Positions 39,187 through 47,976 are shown, counted from the stretch's first letter. The stretch: DNA of 64,000 bases from Rhodococcoides kroppenstedtii (GCF_900111805.1 NZ_FOJN01000010.1:62001-126000), one strand, 5' to 3'. The notes: generated by a model not told the origin, from the letters alone. Numbers and translations: made by a program.

Positions 39187-40453
39187 ATGGCAACAGGCGA
39201 AGTAGTGGTACCGGTGTGGGCTCTGTCAACGGAGCCCGAGGCCGACCCGGTGTTGGCCGACAAGGACAGCCTCACGGCTGAGCGGCTTGCGGAATTGCGT
39301 ACGGTGCTGGCGACGATGGCCGACACCCCTGTGGTCACGCTCGAGGCCCACGACGTTCCCCGTGATCTCGACCGCCGGGCCGGAATTCGGTTGGACAAGG
39401 CAAGCCCGCTTGCCTCGCAGCTGGCAATGCTGGTCAAGAACACTCCGAAGGTCACGGCCGAGGTCGACAGCGAGACCCTGTACCGAATGGTGGTGCCGGC
39501 GAAGGTGGCCGGCCAATTCGGAAGTGGACTGGTCAAACCCATGATCGCCAAATCCGTGAGCGCCGGCATCCGGTCACCGTTGATCGGGAAGGCGGGCATT
39601 GTCGGGCAGGCGGCGTTCGTTCCCGTGACGGGTGGAACAGTCGCGAAAGCCGGTGCTGCTGCCGGCGCTGCCGGAGCAATGACGGTGGCCGCCCCGTTGG
39701 TACTGGCCGCTGTCGCGGCTGGACTCACCATGCATGCGGAGAAGAAGCGAACGGACGCACTGGACAACATGGCCCGTTTGCTCGACAAACTGCACGACGA
39801 CGCCCTGGCCGGTGAGCGGGATGCGTTGAACGGTTGCGTCGACGCAATCGAGAAGGCGACGTCGATTCTTCTCGACCGTGGGCGGGTCGGGGCATCGCTC
39901 GGGCTCGATTCGGCGGCCCACGCGATCAGTACGGCAATGTCGAAGGCGGAGGCTCGGCTGACGAGCTGGCGTTCGAAATTGGGTCAGATCGGTGGTACCC
40001 GAGTGGAGTTGTCCGCGCTGAGGGAGACGTTCAAGGGCATCGACGAGGAGGGGGGGGGAGTTCCGAACCCACCTCGAAATCGCGGCGTTGGCCATTGCTC
40101 TGAAGAAGCGGGTCATCGTCCTCCAGGCGGTGGAGCACGCTGAGCTGAACGAGGGGAACGTGTTCCAGAACTTCACCCAAGCGTTGCGGGCGGACCAAGC
40201 CAGGGTGATGAAGCTGGAGACAGGTATCAGTGAATTCCTGGGCGAACTGTCCGAGGTCCGACTCGACCGATCGCACGGTGTACGCGACATCGTGTTTCGC
40301 GCGAGCGAGGTCGACAAATTGCTGGAGGCGTCGTACCGGATCAGAGCGATCGGATCTGGTGTCGACCCCGGAGGTGAGCTCGCCGACGTCTCGATCGACA
40401 TGGTTCAGGAGCGCGACGGCTCCGTGGTGGTGTTCCCCGCTCAGGCTTCATGA
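39187..40453 (+). pseudogene. frameshifted gene of unknown function with a nine-G tract
   Basis: Two adjacent frames make one protein of about 420 residues. The first runs from ATG 39187 to past FKGIDEE; at the run of nine G (40050-40058) protein-like sequence jumps to another frame and continues EFRTHLEIAALAIALKK to the end at 40453. With eight G the frame would be continuous. In the frame as given, the chain ends after a low-complexity tail at 40143. The N-terminal half contains a glycine/alanine-rich hydrophobic stretch (KAGAAAGAAGAMTVAAPLVLAA), a possible membrane hairpin, followed by long helices. No family recognised. Phase variation, sequencing error and decay are all possible. Confidence 0.7.
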
Positions 40454-40493
40454 GCATGTGAACACGAGCCAGAGGTAAAGGACGATCCGAAGA

Positions 40494-41237
40494 GTGTGGA
40501 ACCCATTCGACCGGCGCACCGACAATCGGCGGGCACTCGATGCTGTGGTGTCGGGACTGCCTCGCCCCGCGTGGGTCGACGACAATTCGCATCGGTCCTC
40601 CCGGTTCGTGCACGACGCCCTCGTGGGGTGGAGCGGTTCGCACCCCAAGACGCGTCCGAGGGGCGGGATGCACGGCCTTCGTCGGTATCTCGCCCGTCAG
40701 CCGCGGGTGACAGCGGGTGACATCGCGGAACTCGAACAGCTGCGCCGCAGCGAATGCGGGTTCGCACTTCACGCGGTTGTGGTCCTGGCGTCGCTTCTCG
40801 ATTCGTTCGATGTCTGGTCTGCGAGCGAAACATCTCATCGTGTCGTTCCACTCGACTTGGCGCATGAGGTGCGCTCCGTCGGTCTGAGCGCCGGACAGCT
40901 TCAGCGGGCAATCGACGAACTCGGCGACAGGCCGGGCGCGAACCTGGCCGACAACGCGCGCGTTCAGGAACTCTATGTGGCGCGATCCGAGGCCCTGGCT
41001 GATCGGATGCGGGCATTGATCAGCCGAGTGAGTGCGTTCAGGGCATACTTCGACGGGGTTGCCCACATTCAGCGCGATCTCGAAGCTCTCCGATGGATTG
41101 CGCGACACGGGGAATCCCACAGGAGCGAGTTCGACGCACAGGCGGTCGACGAATCTCGTGCGGCCGACCTCGCCGCAGCACGTGAATCCATGCGCACGGA
41201 TGCCGAGGAGATGGCGCGATGGAAACAAGATCAGTAG
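40494..41237 (+). CDS. hypothetical protein of the accessory cassette
   Basis: 247 residues from GTG 40494, with AGAGGTAAAGGA upstream. Begins MWNPFDRRTDNRRALDAV; mostly helical with a long coiled region (ARVQELYVARSEALADRMRALI) and an acidic C-terminus rich in Ala, Glu and Arg. No membrane segment and no catalytic motif that I recognise. It starts 40 bases after the frameshifted gene and precedes the Rad50-like ATPase by 113 bases, so it may belong to the same unit. Confidence 0.65.
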   Translation: MWNPFDRRTDNRRALDAVVSGLPRPAWVDDNSHRSSRFVHDALVGWSGSHPKTRPRGGMHGLRRYLARQPRVTAGDIAELEQLRRSECGFALHAVVVLASLLDSFDVWSASETSHRVVPLDLAHEVRSVGLSAGQLQRAIDELGDRPGANLADNARVQELYVARSEALADRMRALISRVSAFRAYFDGVAHIQRDLEALRWIARHGESHRSEFDAQAVDESRAADLAAARESMRTDAEEMARWKQDQ

Positions 41238-41350
41238 TCCGGCCTGCATCCGTCCTCTGGGACTGACAACGGGAGCCCGGGTTTGCCGATGCACGTCGTA
41301 CCCCTGTGCCACGGTGGTTCCGAGCACCAACCGAGTCTGAAGGAGTGTCG

Positions 41351-43789
41351 GTGACCGAACCCGTAGTGGACAGGCCGTTGACGGACGATGTGCTCGAGGC
41401 CATCGACGCCGACACCGATCTGGCGGATGCCGCCAAGTATCTGGTGATGGCGGCACTGGAGGGCGACGACGCCCTGGCCGGGCTCCTCGACGGGACGTCC
41501 ATACCGCAACCGAGAACACCGTCGGACGTCGAGGCAGCGGAGCCGGTGGGGGCCTTCCTGACCTCGATCAGCGTCGCGGGTTTTCGCGGGATCGGGCCGA
41601 AAGCCGTCTTGAACCTGCATCCGGCACCGGGAATCACGGTCGTCAGCGGGCGCAACGGCTCCGGTAAGTCCAGCTTCGCCGAGGCACTCGAGTACGCCGT
41701 CACGGGGAAGAGCTACCGCTGGGAGAACAAGGCCAAGCTCTGGCGGGATTCCTGGCGCAATCTGCATCAGGCGACCCCGTGCGAGGTTCGGGTCGGTCTC
41801 ACCGTCGAGGGGGCCGAGCCCACCGTCGTCGGGGTGGACTGGGCCGACGACGCGCAGCTCACCGATTCGGTCACCTGGACACAGCAGGGAAAAGGCAAGC
41901 GCCGCAGTGGCACCGACGACCTCGGGTGGAACGCCGCAGTCGAACTGCACCGGCCCATCCTGTCCTACGACGAGATCGGGGGACTGGTCGAGGACAGTCC
42001 CTCCGCGTTGTACGACGCGCTGGCCACCCTCCTCGGCCTCGAGGAGATAACGGACGCCGAGAAGCGCCTCGCCGCAGCACTCAAGGCGGCGAAGGTGCCA
42101 CGGTCCGAGGCGTCCGCCGGCTTGCGTGAACTCAGAGCACTGGTCGCGGACATCGACGACGATCGCGCCCGGTCGGCGGCCACCCTGCTCAAGAAGCGAG
42201 CCCCGGACCTCGACGCGCTGCTCGCCCTGGCCAGCGGTACCGACAACGCCGGGGCACAATCGCTTTCGGGTCTTCGGGCGATGGCGGAGCTGTCCGTCCC
42301 CGAGCCGGCGCGAGCGGAGTCGGTCGCGACGATGCTGCAGGCGGCCGTCACTGCCGCCGTCGATGGCGCTGACGACTTGTCTGCCGCCGTCGCACGGCGC
42401 CACGACGTCGTCGAGGCCGCGCTTGCGCTGCACGACGAATCCGGCGACGGGCCCTGCCCGGTCTGTGGTGTCGGGGAACTCGACGCGGCCTGGGCAACGC
42501 GCACGCGGACCGCGTTGGCCGACGAGAACGAGGCCATGGCCGACTATCAACGTTGTCGACGAGACCTTGACGACGCCCGTCGGTCGGCTCGCGCTCTGAT
42601 AGACCAGCTCGTCGACGTCGTGGACGACGACGGCCTCGACCCGGTCGTGGTGAGCGCCTACCGCGCCGCGGTCGGTGCAGCGCGCGCCGTGCCGACGGAC
42701 GCCGCAGAACTTCCGAATCACCTCAGGTCGACCGTGCCGGCTGTCGTGGAGGCGGGGCACGCCGTGCGCGCCGCCGCCACCGCGGTTCTGACGGCACGCG
42801 AGGACCGGTGGGCCCCAGTCGCCGGTCGTATCGGGGCGTGGGTCACGCTCGAAGCCGACGCTCGGACGCGAGACGCTGACGTGGACAACCTCGACGCCGC
42901 AAAGAAGTGGATCACCTCCCACGCCGCCGATTTGCGCAATCGTCGCCTCGAACCCATCGCCGCACAGGCGCGCGAGATCTGGTCGGAGCTGCGCCAGGAG
43001 AGCAACGTCGACATCGGGTCGATCAGTCTGCAGGGCAACAACACCCGTCGAAAAGCGGTGCTCACGGGATCGGTCGACGGCGCACCGTCCGAAGCGTTGG
43101 CCGTGATGAGTCAGGGTGAACTGCATGCTCTCGCGCTCGCGCTCTTCATCCCGCGGGCGACCACGCCCACCAGTCCATTTCGCTTCATCGTGCTCGACGA
43201 CCCCATTCAGGCCATGGACCCGGCGAAGGTCGACGGGTTCGTCCGGGTGCTGTCGAGGCTCGCCGCGACGAGGCAGGTCGTGGTCTTCTCGCACGACGAC
43301 CGGTTGGCGACGGCGATTCGGCAACTCGCCGTCGACGCCCGCCTGATCGAAGTGACCAGAGCTACGGGTTCGGCGGTGACGGTGAGCGAAGCGTCGAACC
43401 CCGCGACGCGCTACGTCGACGACGTGTTCGCTCTGGTTCGAGACGAGAACGTGCCGGACGTCGTCAAGCGTCGTGCCTGTCCCGGGCTCTTCCGGTTGGC
43501 TTTGGAATCGGCTGCGCAACAAGTGTTCTACGCGGAGCAGTACAGGACCGGCGCGGGCCGCGTGGAGACCGAGAAGCGGTGGAGCGAGGCCGGTTCGACC
43601 CGGAAGCGTCTCGCCCTGGCCGCACACGGGGACGCCGAACGTGACCTCAGTGGATGGTTGTCGTGGCGAACGGAGCGTCACCCCACGTTGCGCATCGCGA
43701 ACGCCGGAACACACGGCACCGACGTCGTCGTGGATGACATGGCGGTCAAGGACCTGCGCAGCATGGTCAAGGGAATCCTGAACCCGTGA
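41351..43789 (+). CDS. Rad50/SMC-like AAA ATPase with zinc-hook motif
   Basis: 812 residues from GTG 41351, with AAGGAG seven bases upstream. Residues about 70-130 form the N-terminal ATPase half: FRGIGPKAVLNLHP and Walker A GRNGSGKSS near residue 100. Two helical arms flank CPVCG near residue 368, the place of the Rad50 zinc hook, though the arms are short. The C-terminal half has signature MSQGELHALALAL (about 585), Walker B FIVLDDPIQAMD (about 613) and VVVFSHDDRLA. About 120 more residues follow with no motif I know. Repair proteins and defence ATPases such as RloC, PrrC and Septu share this plan. Translational coupling to a HEPN-like gene favours defence. Confidence 0.82.
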   Translation: MTEPVVDRPLTDDVLEAIDADTDLADAAKYLVMAALEGDDALAGLLDGTSIPQPRTPSDVEAAEPVGAFLTSISVAGFRGIGPKAVLNLHPAPGITVVSGRNGSGKSSFAEALEYAVTGKSYRWENKAKLWRDSWRNLHQATPCEVRVGLTVEGAEPTVVGVDWADDAQLTDSVTWTQQGKGKRRSGTDDLGWNAAVELHRPILSYDEIGGLVEDSPSALYDALATLLGLEEITDAEKRLAAALKAAKVPRSEASAGLRELRALVADIDDDRARSAATLLKKRAPDLDALLALASGTDNAGAQSLSGLRAMAELSVPEPARAESVATMLQAAVTAAVDGADDLSAAVARRHDVVEAALALHDESGDGPCPVCGVGELDAAWATRTRTALADENEAMADYQRCRRDLDDARRSARALIDQLVDVVDDDGLDPVVVSAYRAAVGAARAVPTDAAELPNHLRSTVPAVVEAGHAVRAAATAVLTAREDRWAPVAGRIGAWVTLEADARTRDADVDNLDAAKKWITSHAADLRNRRLEPIAAQAREIWSELRQESNVDIGSISLQGNNTRRKAVLTGSVDGAPSEALAVMSQGELHALALALFIPRATTPTSPFRFIVLDDPIQAMDPAKVDGFVRVLSRLAATRQVVVFSHDDRLATAIRQLAVDARLIEVTRATGSAVTVSEASNPATRYVDDVFALVRDENVPDVVKRRACPGLFRLALESAAQQVFYAEQYRTGAGRVETEKRWSEAGSTRKRLALAAHGDAERDLSGWLSWRTERHPTLRIANAGTHGTDVVVDDMAVKDLRSMVKGILNP

Positions 43790-44136
43790 CCACCCAGCCG
43801 GCCCTGTCGCTCGCCCACGCCGAGCGACTTCTCGACAGCAGCGGTGTCGCGACGCCGCACTCCGCCCGTCTGGCGGCGGTGTTGGCGCGCCAGGCGTTGG
43901 AGGAACTGGTGTCCACCCGGTGCGCGGAACTGGGCGTCGCGGTTCCCGACGCGACGATGCGGTCGAAGCTCGTCATTCTGCGCGCTCTCGACTCGCAGGA
44001 TCGTGCCGACGCGGCCGCTCTGGCCTGGAACCGACTCAGCAGCGTGTGCCATCACCACGCCTTCGAACTGTCGCCGACCGTCGTCGAGGTTCGTCACCTC
44101 TGTGCGGCGGTCGCGACGCTGCTGAAAGGCCCCTAG
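43786..44136 (+). CDS. small HEPN-like protein coupled to the Rad50-like ATPase
   Basis: 116 residues from GTG 43786, overlapping the ATPase stop (GTGA), so the two are made together. All-helical; LARQALEELVSTRCAELG and the later NRLSSVCHHHAFE resemble HEPN domains. Arg83 and His89-His91 fit the R-x4-6-H motif of HEPN ribonucleases. If active it would be an RNA-cutting effector held or triggered by the ATPase, as the HEPN nuclease domain is in RloC and PrrC. The assignment is by motif and helical pattern only; an inactive HEPN-fold adaptor is the alternative. Confidence 0.65.
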   Translation: MTTQPALSLAHAERLLDSSGVATPHSARLAAVLARQALEELVSTRCAELGVAVPDATMRSKLVILRALDSQDRADAAALAWNRLSSVCHHHAFELSPTVVEVRHLCAAVATLLKGP

Positions 44137-44172
44137 GTAGTGACCTGATCGTGCCTTGCCCGCGATGTCCGG

Positions 44173-45399
44173 TCAGGAACTCAGGTCGTCGCACCGCTGA
44201 CGTATGACACGGGCCATCCGTGCTGCTGTCTTGTCGTCGAAGCCGATCGCGCGGAGGCCGTCCACAGCGGCACGGACCCCGTGTACGACGTCGTCGAGAA
44301 CTCTCCCTGCTGCTTTGGTCGGGATGAGGTGCCGGGCCGCACCGTCCAGGACGTGCCGGCGATTCCAACGGTTGTTGCGCCCGTAGAAAGTGAGAGCCAT
44401 CGGGTCGTCCCACCCCATGTAAGGCTGCGTGCACAGCAGGTCGTAGGCAGGAGTGACTTCCCAGTGCCCGCGAGGGTGTCGGCGAACGGAGTAGTTCTTT
44501 CCGTGCAGATCACCGTTTCCGATGGCGTACGAGTAGACGGTCAGCCTCAGTAAGTCGAGCGTGGCCGCGCGAGCGGAACCGCCGCCGCGCTCGACGACGG
44601 ACGACAACGAGTCGAACACCGTCTCGCTCTTCATTCGATACTTCGCCGAGGGATACAGGGCGTTGATCTGGCATGCGTCTTCCTGCGCCAGCGCGGAATC
44701 TCCGTCCCGGTCGAATCGCTGGACGAGCAGTCCGGTGACTCCGCGGTCGTCGGTGATCATCTGTGTCCGCGGAACGGTCAACCCGCACGTCTCGGCGACC
44801 GTCATGAAGAAGTGTTCGTTCTCCACCAAACGCGGAAATCTGTTGGTAGGAGCGAGTTTCAGGATCGCTGCACCGCGTGTGGTCGACACGGGGGACGTGT
44901 GCATCTGAGCCGACACTTTGCCCTGCACCCCCGGCAGGCTTGCTCGATCGACGGTGACGGACTCGGGCCCGGACAATCTGTCGAAGAGGGCGCGAAGGTC
45001 GGGGACACGGTCATTGGGGTCGATGGTGCCGCTCCGCGTGGTCAGACCGGTCGATTGCGGTACGACCCGAACGTCGCCGACGGTGTCGGAACCGACCGCG
45101 AGGAGGATGGTGAGGTGATCGTCCTCGGACGTTTTCATTCCGGCGACGATGCCGGACAGGCGAATCCCCTCGGGGAGAAGGCCGGCGAAGAACGGGGGCA
45201 CACTGCCTGCACCCGCACTCAGCTGGGTGATCGTTTTCGGGATGGTCCATGCGACGGCGTCCGTGTTCGGGTCGTCTCGGTAGGCGTCGTCGTACGAGAA
45301 CACGACGTCGTCACCCGATCGGGCCAAGGTGCCGGCAAGAACGCCACCTTTGTAGACGTCGGCGCTGGCAACGTGCCGGAGGTCGACCTGCGCGGTCAT
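44173..45399 (-). CDS. hipA: HipA-family serine/threonine kinase toxin
   Basis: 408 residues from ATG 45399. N-terminal HipA domain (ADVYKGGVLAGTLAR, PFFAGLLPEG) then the kinase-like domain: ILKLAPTNRFPRLVENEHF, catalytic loop GNGDLHGKNYSV and metal-binding PAYDLLCT. The activation-loop region PGVQGKVSAQ also fits. HipA toxins phosphorylate tRNA synthetases or other targets and stop growth; the target here is unknown. The start overlaps the hipB stop (ATGA). Convergent with the HEPN-like gene, 36 bases apart. Confidence 0.87.
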   Translation of the reverse strand: MTAQVDLRHVASADVYKGGVLAGTLARSGDDVVFSYDDAYRDDPNTDAVAWTIPKTITQLSAGAGSVPPFFAGLLPEGIRLSGIVAGMKTSEDDHLTILLAVGSDTVGDVRVVPQSTGLTTRSGTIDPNDRVPDLRALFDRLSGPESVTVDRASLPGVQGKVSAQMHTSPVSTTRGAAILKLAPTNRFPRLVENEHFFMTVAETCGLTVPRTQMITDDRGVTGLLVQRFDRDGDSALAQEDACQINALYPSAKYRMKSETVFDSLSSVVERGGGSARAATLDLLRLTVYSYAIGNGDLHGKNYSVRRHPRGHWEVTPAYDLLCTQPYMGWDDPMALTFYGRNNRWNRRHVLDGAARHLIPTKAAGRVLDDVVHGVRAAVDGLRAIGFDDKTAARMARVIRQRCDDLSS

Positions 45400-45653
45400 G
45401 GGTTCCGGCCGTCGACGACAGTGCCGGCGCGCGTCATGAGGACCAGGTCGCACCCCAACGCGTCGGCAATGGCTTGGACGCCGTCGATCTGGGCGGAGTC
45501 CTTGCCACCCTCCACGGCCTGAACGGTCGACCGGCCGACCCCCGCCAGCAGGGCGAGCTCAGATTGAGTCAACCCGAGCTGGAGACGTCGGGCTACGAAC
45601 GAGCGCGCGAGCGGTGGGTTGTCCGGGCGTCGCGATCGGCGGGGTGTCGCCAT
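45396..45653 (-). CDS. hipB: HipB-type antitoxin, XRE family
   Basis: 85 residues from ATG 45653, with an AGGGGGA site upstream. A Cro/C1-type helix-turn-helix (LGLTQSELALLAGVGRSTVQAVEGGK) follows a basic tail (TPRRSRRPDNPP). It should neutralise HipA and repress the pair by binding inverted repeats around the promoter described separately. The C-terminal tail DLVLMTRAGTVVDGRNP completes the small domain. Confidence 0.85.
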   Translation of the reverse strand: MATPRRSRRPDNPPLARSFVARRLQLGLTQSELALLAGVGRSTVQAVEGGKDSAQIDGVQAIADALGCDLVLMTRAGTVVDGRNP

Positions 45654-45664
45654 GGGTCCCCCTG

Positions 45665-45743
45665 TGCTTGCGTTCGGAAGCGTTGGAAGGAATGTACGGC
45701 GTCGATCTCTGTCATTCAAGGCTTAAGCTTGCTGACGCAAGCA
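45665..45743 (-). promoter_or_regulatory. hipBA promoter with inverted operator half-sites
   Basis: Read on the minus strand, TTGAAT (45719-45714) and TACATT (45696-45691) are 17 bases apart, a near-textbook sigma-70 type promoter. TGCTTGCGTT at 45665 and GACGCAAGCA at 45734 are inverse copies flanking it, and GCTTGC-TGAC-GCAAGC is a local palindrome at 45727-45742. These fit autoregulation by HipB. Confidence 0.6.
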
Positions 45744-45771
45744 TGGAGTCGCAGGCTCGGGTATCGCGAGT

Positions 45772-46188
45772 TCAGTAATCGTCCGGGCGTGCCCACGCGA
45801 TCACGACGAGCTGCCGCAACACGTCGAGGTCGATCCGGTCGAGCGACTTGACGTACACGCAGCCCGCTCCTTCGGTGTACGTACCCAGCGACGGGAGTAG
45901 AGCAGCCCCGTCGGGAAGGTCCTTCAGCCCGTAGAGCGAAAGCTGCGCCTTTCGTGGCGAGAACGCAACCCGCGGCCAGATGCCACGCGTCCGCGGGTTG
46001 GCCGGTGAGGCATATCGGTAGCTGCCGTACCCGACCATCGACGGTCCCCACATGACCGGGTCGGTGCCGGTCACCTCGCGGAACAGGTCGGCCAGCCGCA
46101 GGCCGTCCACCCGTCGGCGAGCAGGGGTCGCCGCAGCAAGGAAGTCGGCAACACTGGCATCGGTCGGCTGGGTCTTGATCTCGGCCAC
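45772..46188 (-). CDS. DUF1801 domain protein
   Basis: 138 residues from GTG 46188. The order FLAAATPARRRVDGLRLADLFREVTG, MWGPSMVGYGSYRY and VAFSPRKAQLSLYG is that of DUF1801 (YdhG/YjhX-like fold) proteins. Small cytoplasmic protein of unknown biochemical role; related proteins have been linked to iron or stress biology without firm function. Divergent from the HAD hydrolase gene. Confidence 0.78.
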   Translation of the reverse strand: MAEIKTQPTDASVADFLAAATPARRRVDGLRLADLFREVTGTDPVMWGPSMVGYGSYRYASPANPRTRGIWPRVAFSPRKAQLSLYGLKDLPDGAALLPSLGTYTEGAGCVYVKSLDRIDLDVLRQLVVIAWARPDDY

Positions 46189-46289
46189 GGACGCATCATC
46201 ACATGAGCAAGAACGGCGTCGGCATCTGTTCGAGCGGGTGCCAGCGTGCCGTCGCTTTTCCAACAGCTCGCAGTCGGGTAGCCGCGAGT

Positions 46290-46976
46290 ATGACCACCCC
46301 AGCCGCACCCAAGGTCTTCGTCTTCGACGTGGTCGGAACCCTCGCAGATCTGCAGCCCGTGGAGAACCGCATGCAGGCCCGCGGACTCCCCGCCGGCTCG
46401 CTCGACCCGTGGTTCCGCCACATGCTTCGCGACGCCATGGCTCTCACGTTGGCGGGGGACTACCGCCCGTTCCCGGACGTCGCGGCGTCCGCGCTGCGCA
46501 GCCATACCCGCGGGGCGCTGTCCGACGACGATGTCGAATGGATCCTGGGCGGCTTCTCCGAGACTCGACCCCACCCCGACGCCGTGCCTGCCGTCGACGC
46601 CGCACTGAAAAGCGGGGCGCGGGTGTTCGCGCTGTCCAACGGTGCGGCGTCGTCGACCGAGGGCTTTCTCGACCGGGCGGGGATCCGCGACCGGGTGGAG
46701 CAGATCCTGTCGATCGACGACGTCCGCGCTTGGAAGCCGTCGCCCGCGCCCTACCGCCTGGCCGTCGAGCGGGCCGGGGTGCCCGCATCGTCGATGGCCA
46801 TGATCGCCGTGCACGGGTGGGACCTGCACGGCGCCAGTCGAGTTGGTCTGCGCACCGGGTGGTGTTCCCGCGAGGAGGGCGTGCTGACGCCGGCGTTCGC
46901 GCGCCCGGACGTCGTCGCCGACAGGCTCGACGACGTCGTCCGGGGGCTGGCGACCCCGAGCGTCACCAGCGAGTGA
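46290..46976 (+). CDS. haloacid dehalogenase type II-like HAD hydrolase
   Basis: 228 residues from ATG 46290. HAD motif I is VFVFDVVGTLAD; the nucleophile Asp is kept and the second position is not Asp, as in L-2-haloacid dehalogenases (FDxxGTL). Motif II FALSNGAA with Ser, motif III Lys in DVRAWKPSPAPYRLA, and motif IV in IAVHGWDLHGASRVGLRTGW. Substrate not predictable: dehalogenases and small phosphatases share this subgroup. Confidence 0.8.
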   Translation: MTTPAAPKVFVFDVVGTLADLQPVENRMQARGLPAGSLDPWFRHMLRDAMALTLAGDYRPFPDVAASALRSHTRGALSDDDVEWILGGFSETRPHPDAVPAVDAALKSGARVFALSNGAASSTEGFLDRAGIRDRVEQILSIDDVRAWKPSPAPYRLAVERAGVPASSMAMIAVHGWDLHGASRVGLRTGWCSREEGVLTPAFARPDVVADRLDDVVRGLATPSVTSE

Positions 46977-47125
46977 CGGCGCCCTCGATCCGCCCCGCCC
47001 ATCCGTCCATCACCGTCGCGATGCTGCCGCCGGACGGCTCGCGATACGCCGACGGGGACAAGTCTCCGACAACCCTGAGCAAGGCCCGCGGCTCTCTCCC
47101 GCGCCCCCGTCGTGGTTGCATGGAA

Positions 47126-47205
47126 CTCGACACGGGGTGCCGGGCGGCCGGCTGAGAACACACCCGTCGAACCTGACCGGGTCATGCCGGCGGAGGGATG
47201 TCGAG
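47126..47205 (+). ncRNA. TPP riboswitch
   Basis: The thiamine pyrophosphate aptamer core is clear: ACGGGGTGCC, GGCTGAGAACACACCC, GAACCTGACCGGGTCATGCC and GGAGGGATG. The outer stem pairs CTCGACA (47126-47132) with TGTCGAG (47199-47205), whose last base touches the ATG at 47206. GGAGGG inside the core is also the only Shine-Dalgarno candidate for the gene, so ligand binding would hide it directly. Translational repression by TPP is expected; no separate expression platform is seen. Confidence 0.9.
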
Positions 47206-47976
47206 ATGGCGACAGCGATCGCTGATCAGGTGGTGCTCGTGACCGGTGGCGCTCGCGGCCTGGGTGCGTCGATCAGTCGGGCGTTCATTGCCGAGGGTGC
47301 CCGCGTGGTCGTGAACTACCGTCGCAGCGCGGAGTCGGCACGGGCGTTGGTCAGCGAATTCGGGGCTGACCGGACGTTCGCCGCGCGGGCTGACGTCACC
47401 GTCGACAACGACGTCGTCGACATGGTCGAGGCGGCACGGGAGCACTTCGACTCGCCGGTCACGACCGTCGTCAACAACGCTCTCGTCGACTTCGTGTTCG
47501 ACGGCGATGCCCGCGCCTCGGTGGAGACCATCGAGTGGGACGCGTTCGACCAGCAGTTCAGGGGTTCGGTCGCCGGCGCGCTCAACACGACCAAGGCCGT
47601 GCTGGCAGGTATGAGAGAGGCCGGATTCGGCCGAATCGTCACCATCGGAACGAATCTCGTGCAGAACCCCGTCGTCCCATACCACGATTACACGGCTGCG
47701 AAGGCGGCCCTGTTGGCACTCACGCGCACGCTCTCCGCCGATCTCGGTCCCGACGGGATCACCGTGAACATGGTGTCCGGCGGCCTTCTCCGAACGACGG
47801 ACGCCAGCGCCGCCACCCCCTCTGCCGTGTTCGACATGATAGGCGAGAGCACCCCGCTGCGCCGGGTGACGACGCCGGCCGAGTTCGCCGACGCCGTCCT
47901 GTTCTTCGCCTCACCGTGGGCGCGGGCGGTGACCGGTCAGAACCTCGTCGTCGACGGCGGGTTGGTCAAGGATTGA
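47206..47976 (+). CDS. short-chain dehydrogenase/reductase under TPP riboswitch
   Basis: 256 residues from ATG 47206. Classical SDR: VLVTGGARGLGASI cofactor motif, VVVNYRRSAES (NADP-type basic residues), NNALVDF replacing the usual NNAG, IGTNLV with a Thr-Asn where the catalytic Ser is normally expected, and YHDYTAAKAAL for the Tyr-x3-Lys. GPDGITVNMVSGGL is typical of FabG-like members. The riboswitch ties it to thiamine supply, so a role in thiamine or precursor metabolism is likely; an SDR with THI-element control has been called oarX, but identity with that family is not verified here. Confidence 0.82.
   Translation: MATAIADQVVLVTGGARGLGASISRAFIAEGARVVVNYRRSAESARALVSEFGADRTFAARADVTVDNDVVDMVEAAREHFDSPVTTVVNNALVDFVFDGDARASVETIEWDAFDQQFRGSVAGALNTTKAVLAGMREAGFGRIVTIGTNLVQNPVVPYHDYTAAKAALLALTRTLSADLGPDGITVNMVSGGLLRTTDASAATPSAVFDMIGESTPLRRVTTPAEFADAVLFFASPWARAVTGQNLVVDGGLVKD

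Noticed and set aside
41231-43714. 827-residue minus-strand frame opposite the Rad50-like ATPase
   Set aside because: The plus-strand protein has Walker A, signature, Walker B and zinc-hook motifs; the minus frame has none.
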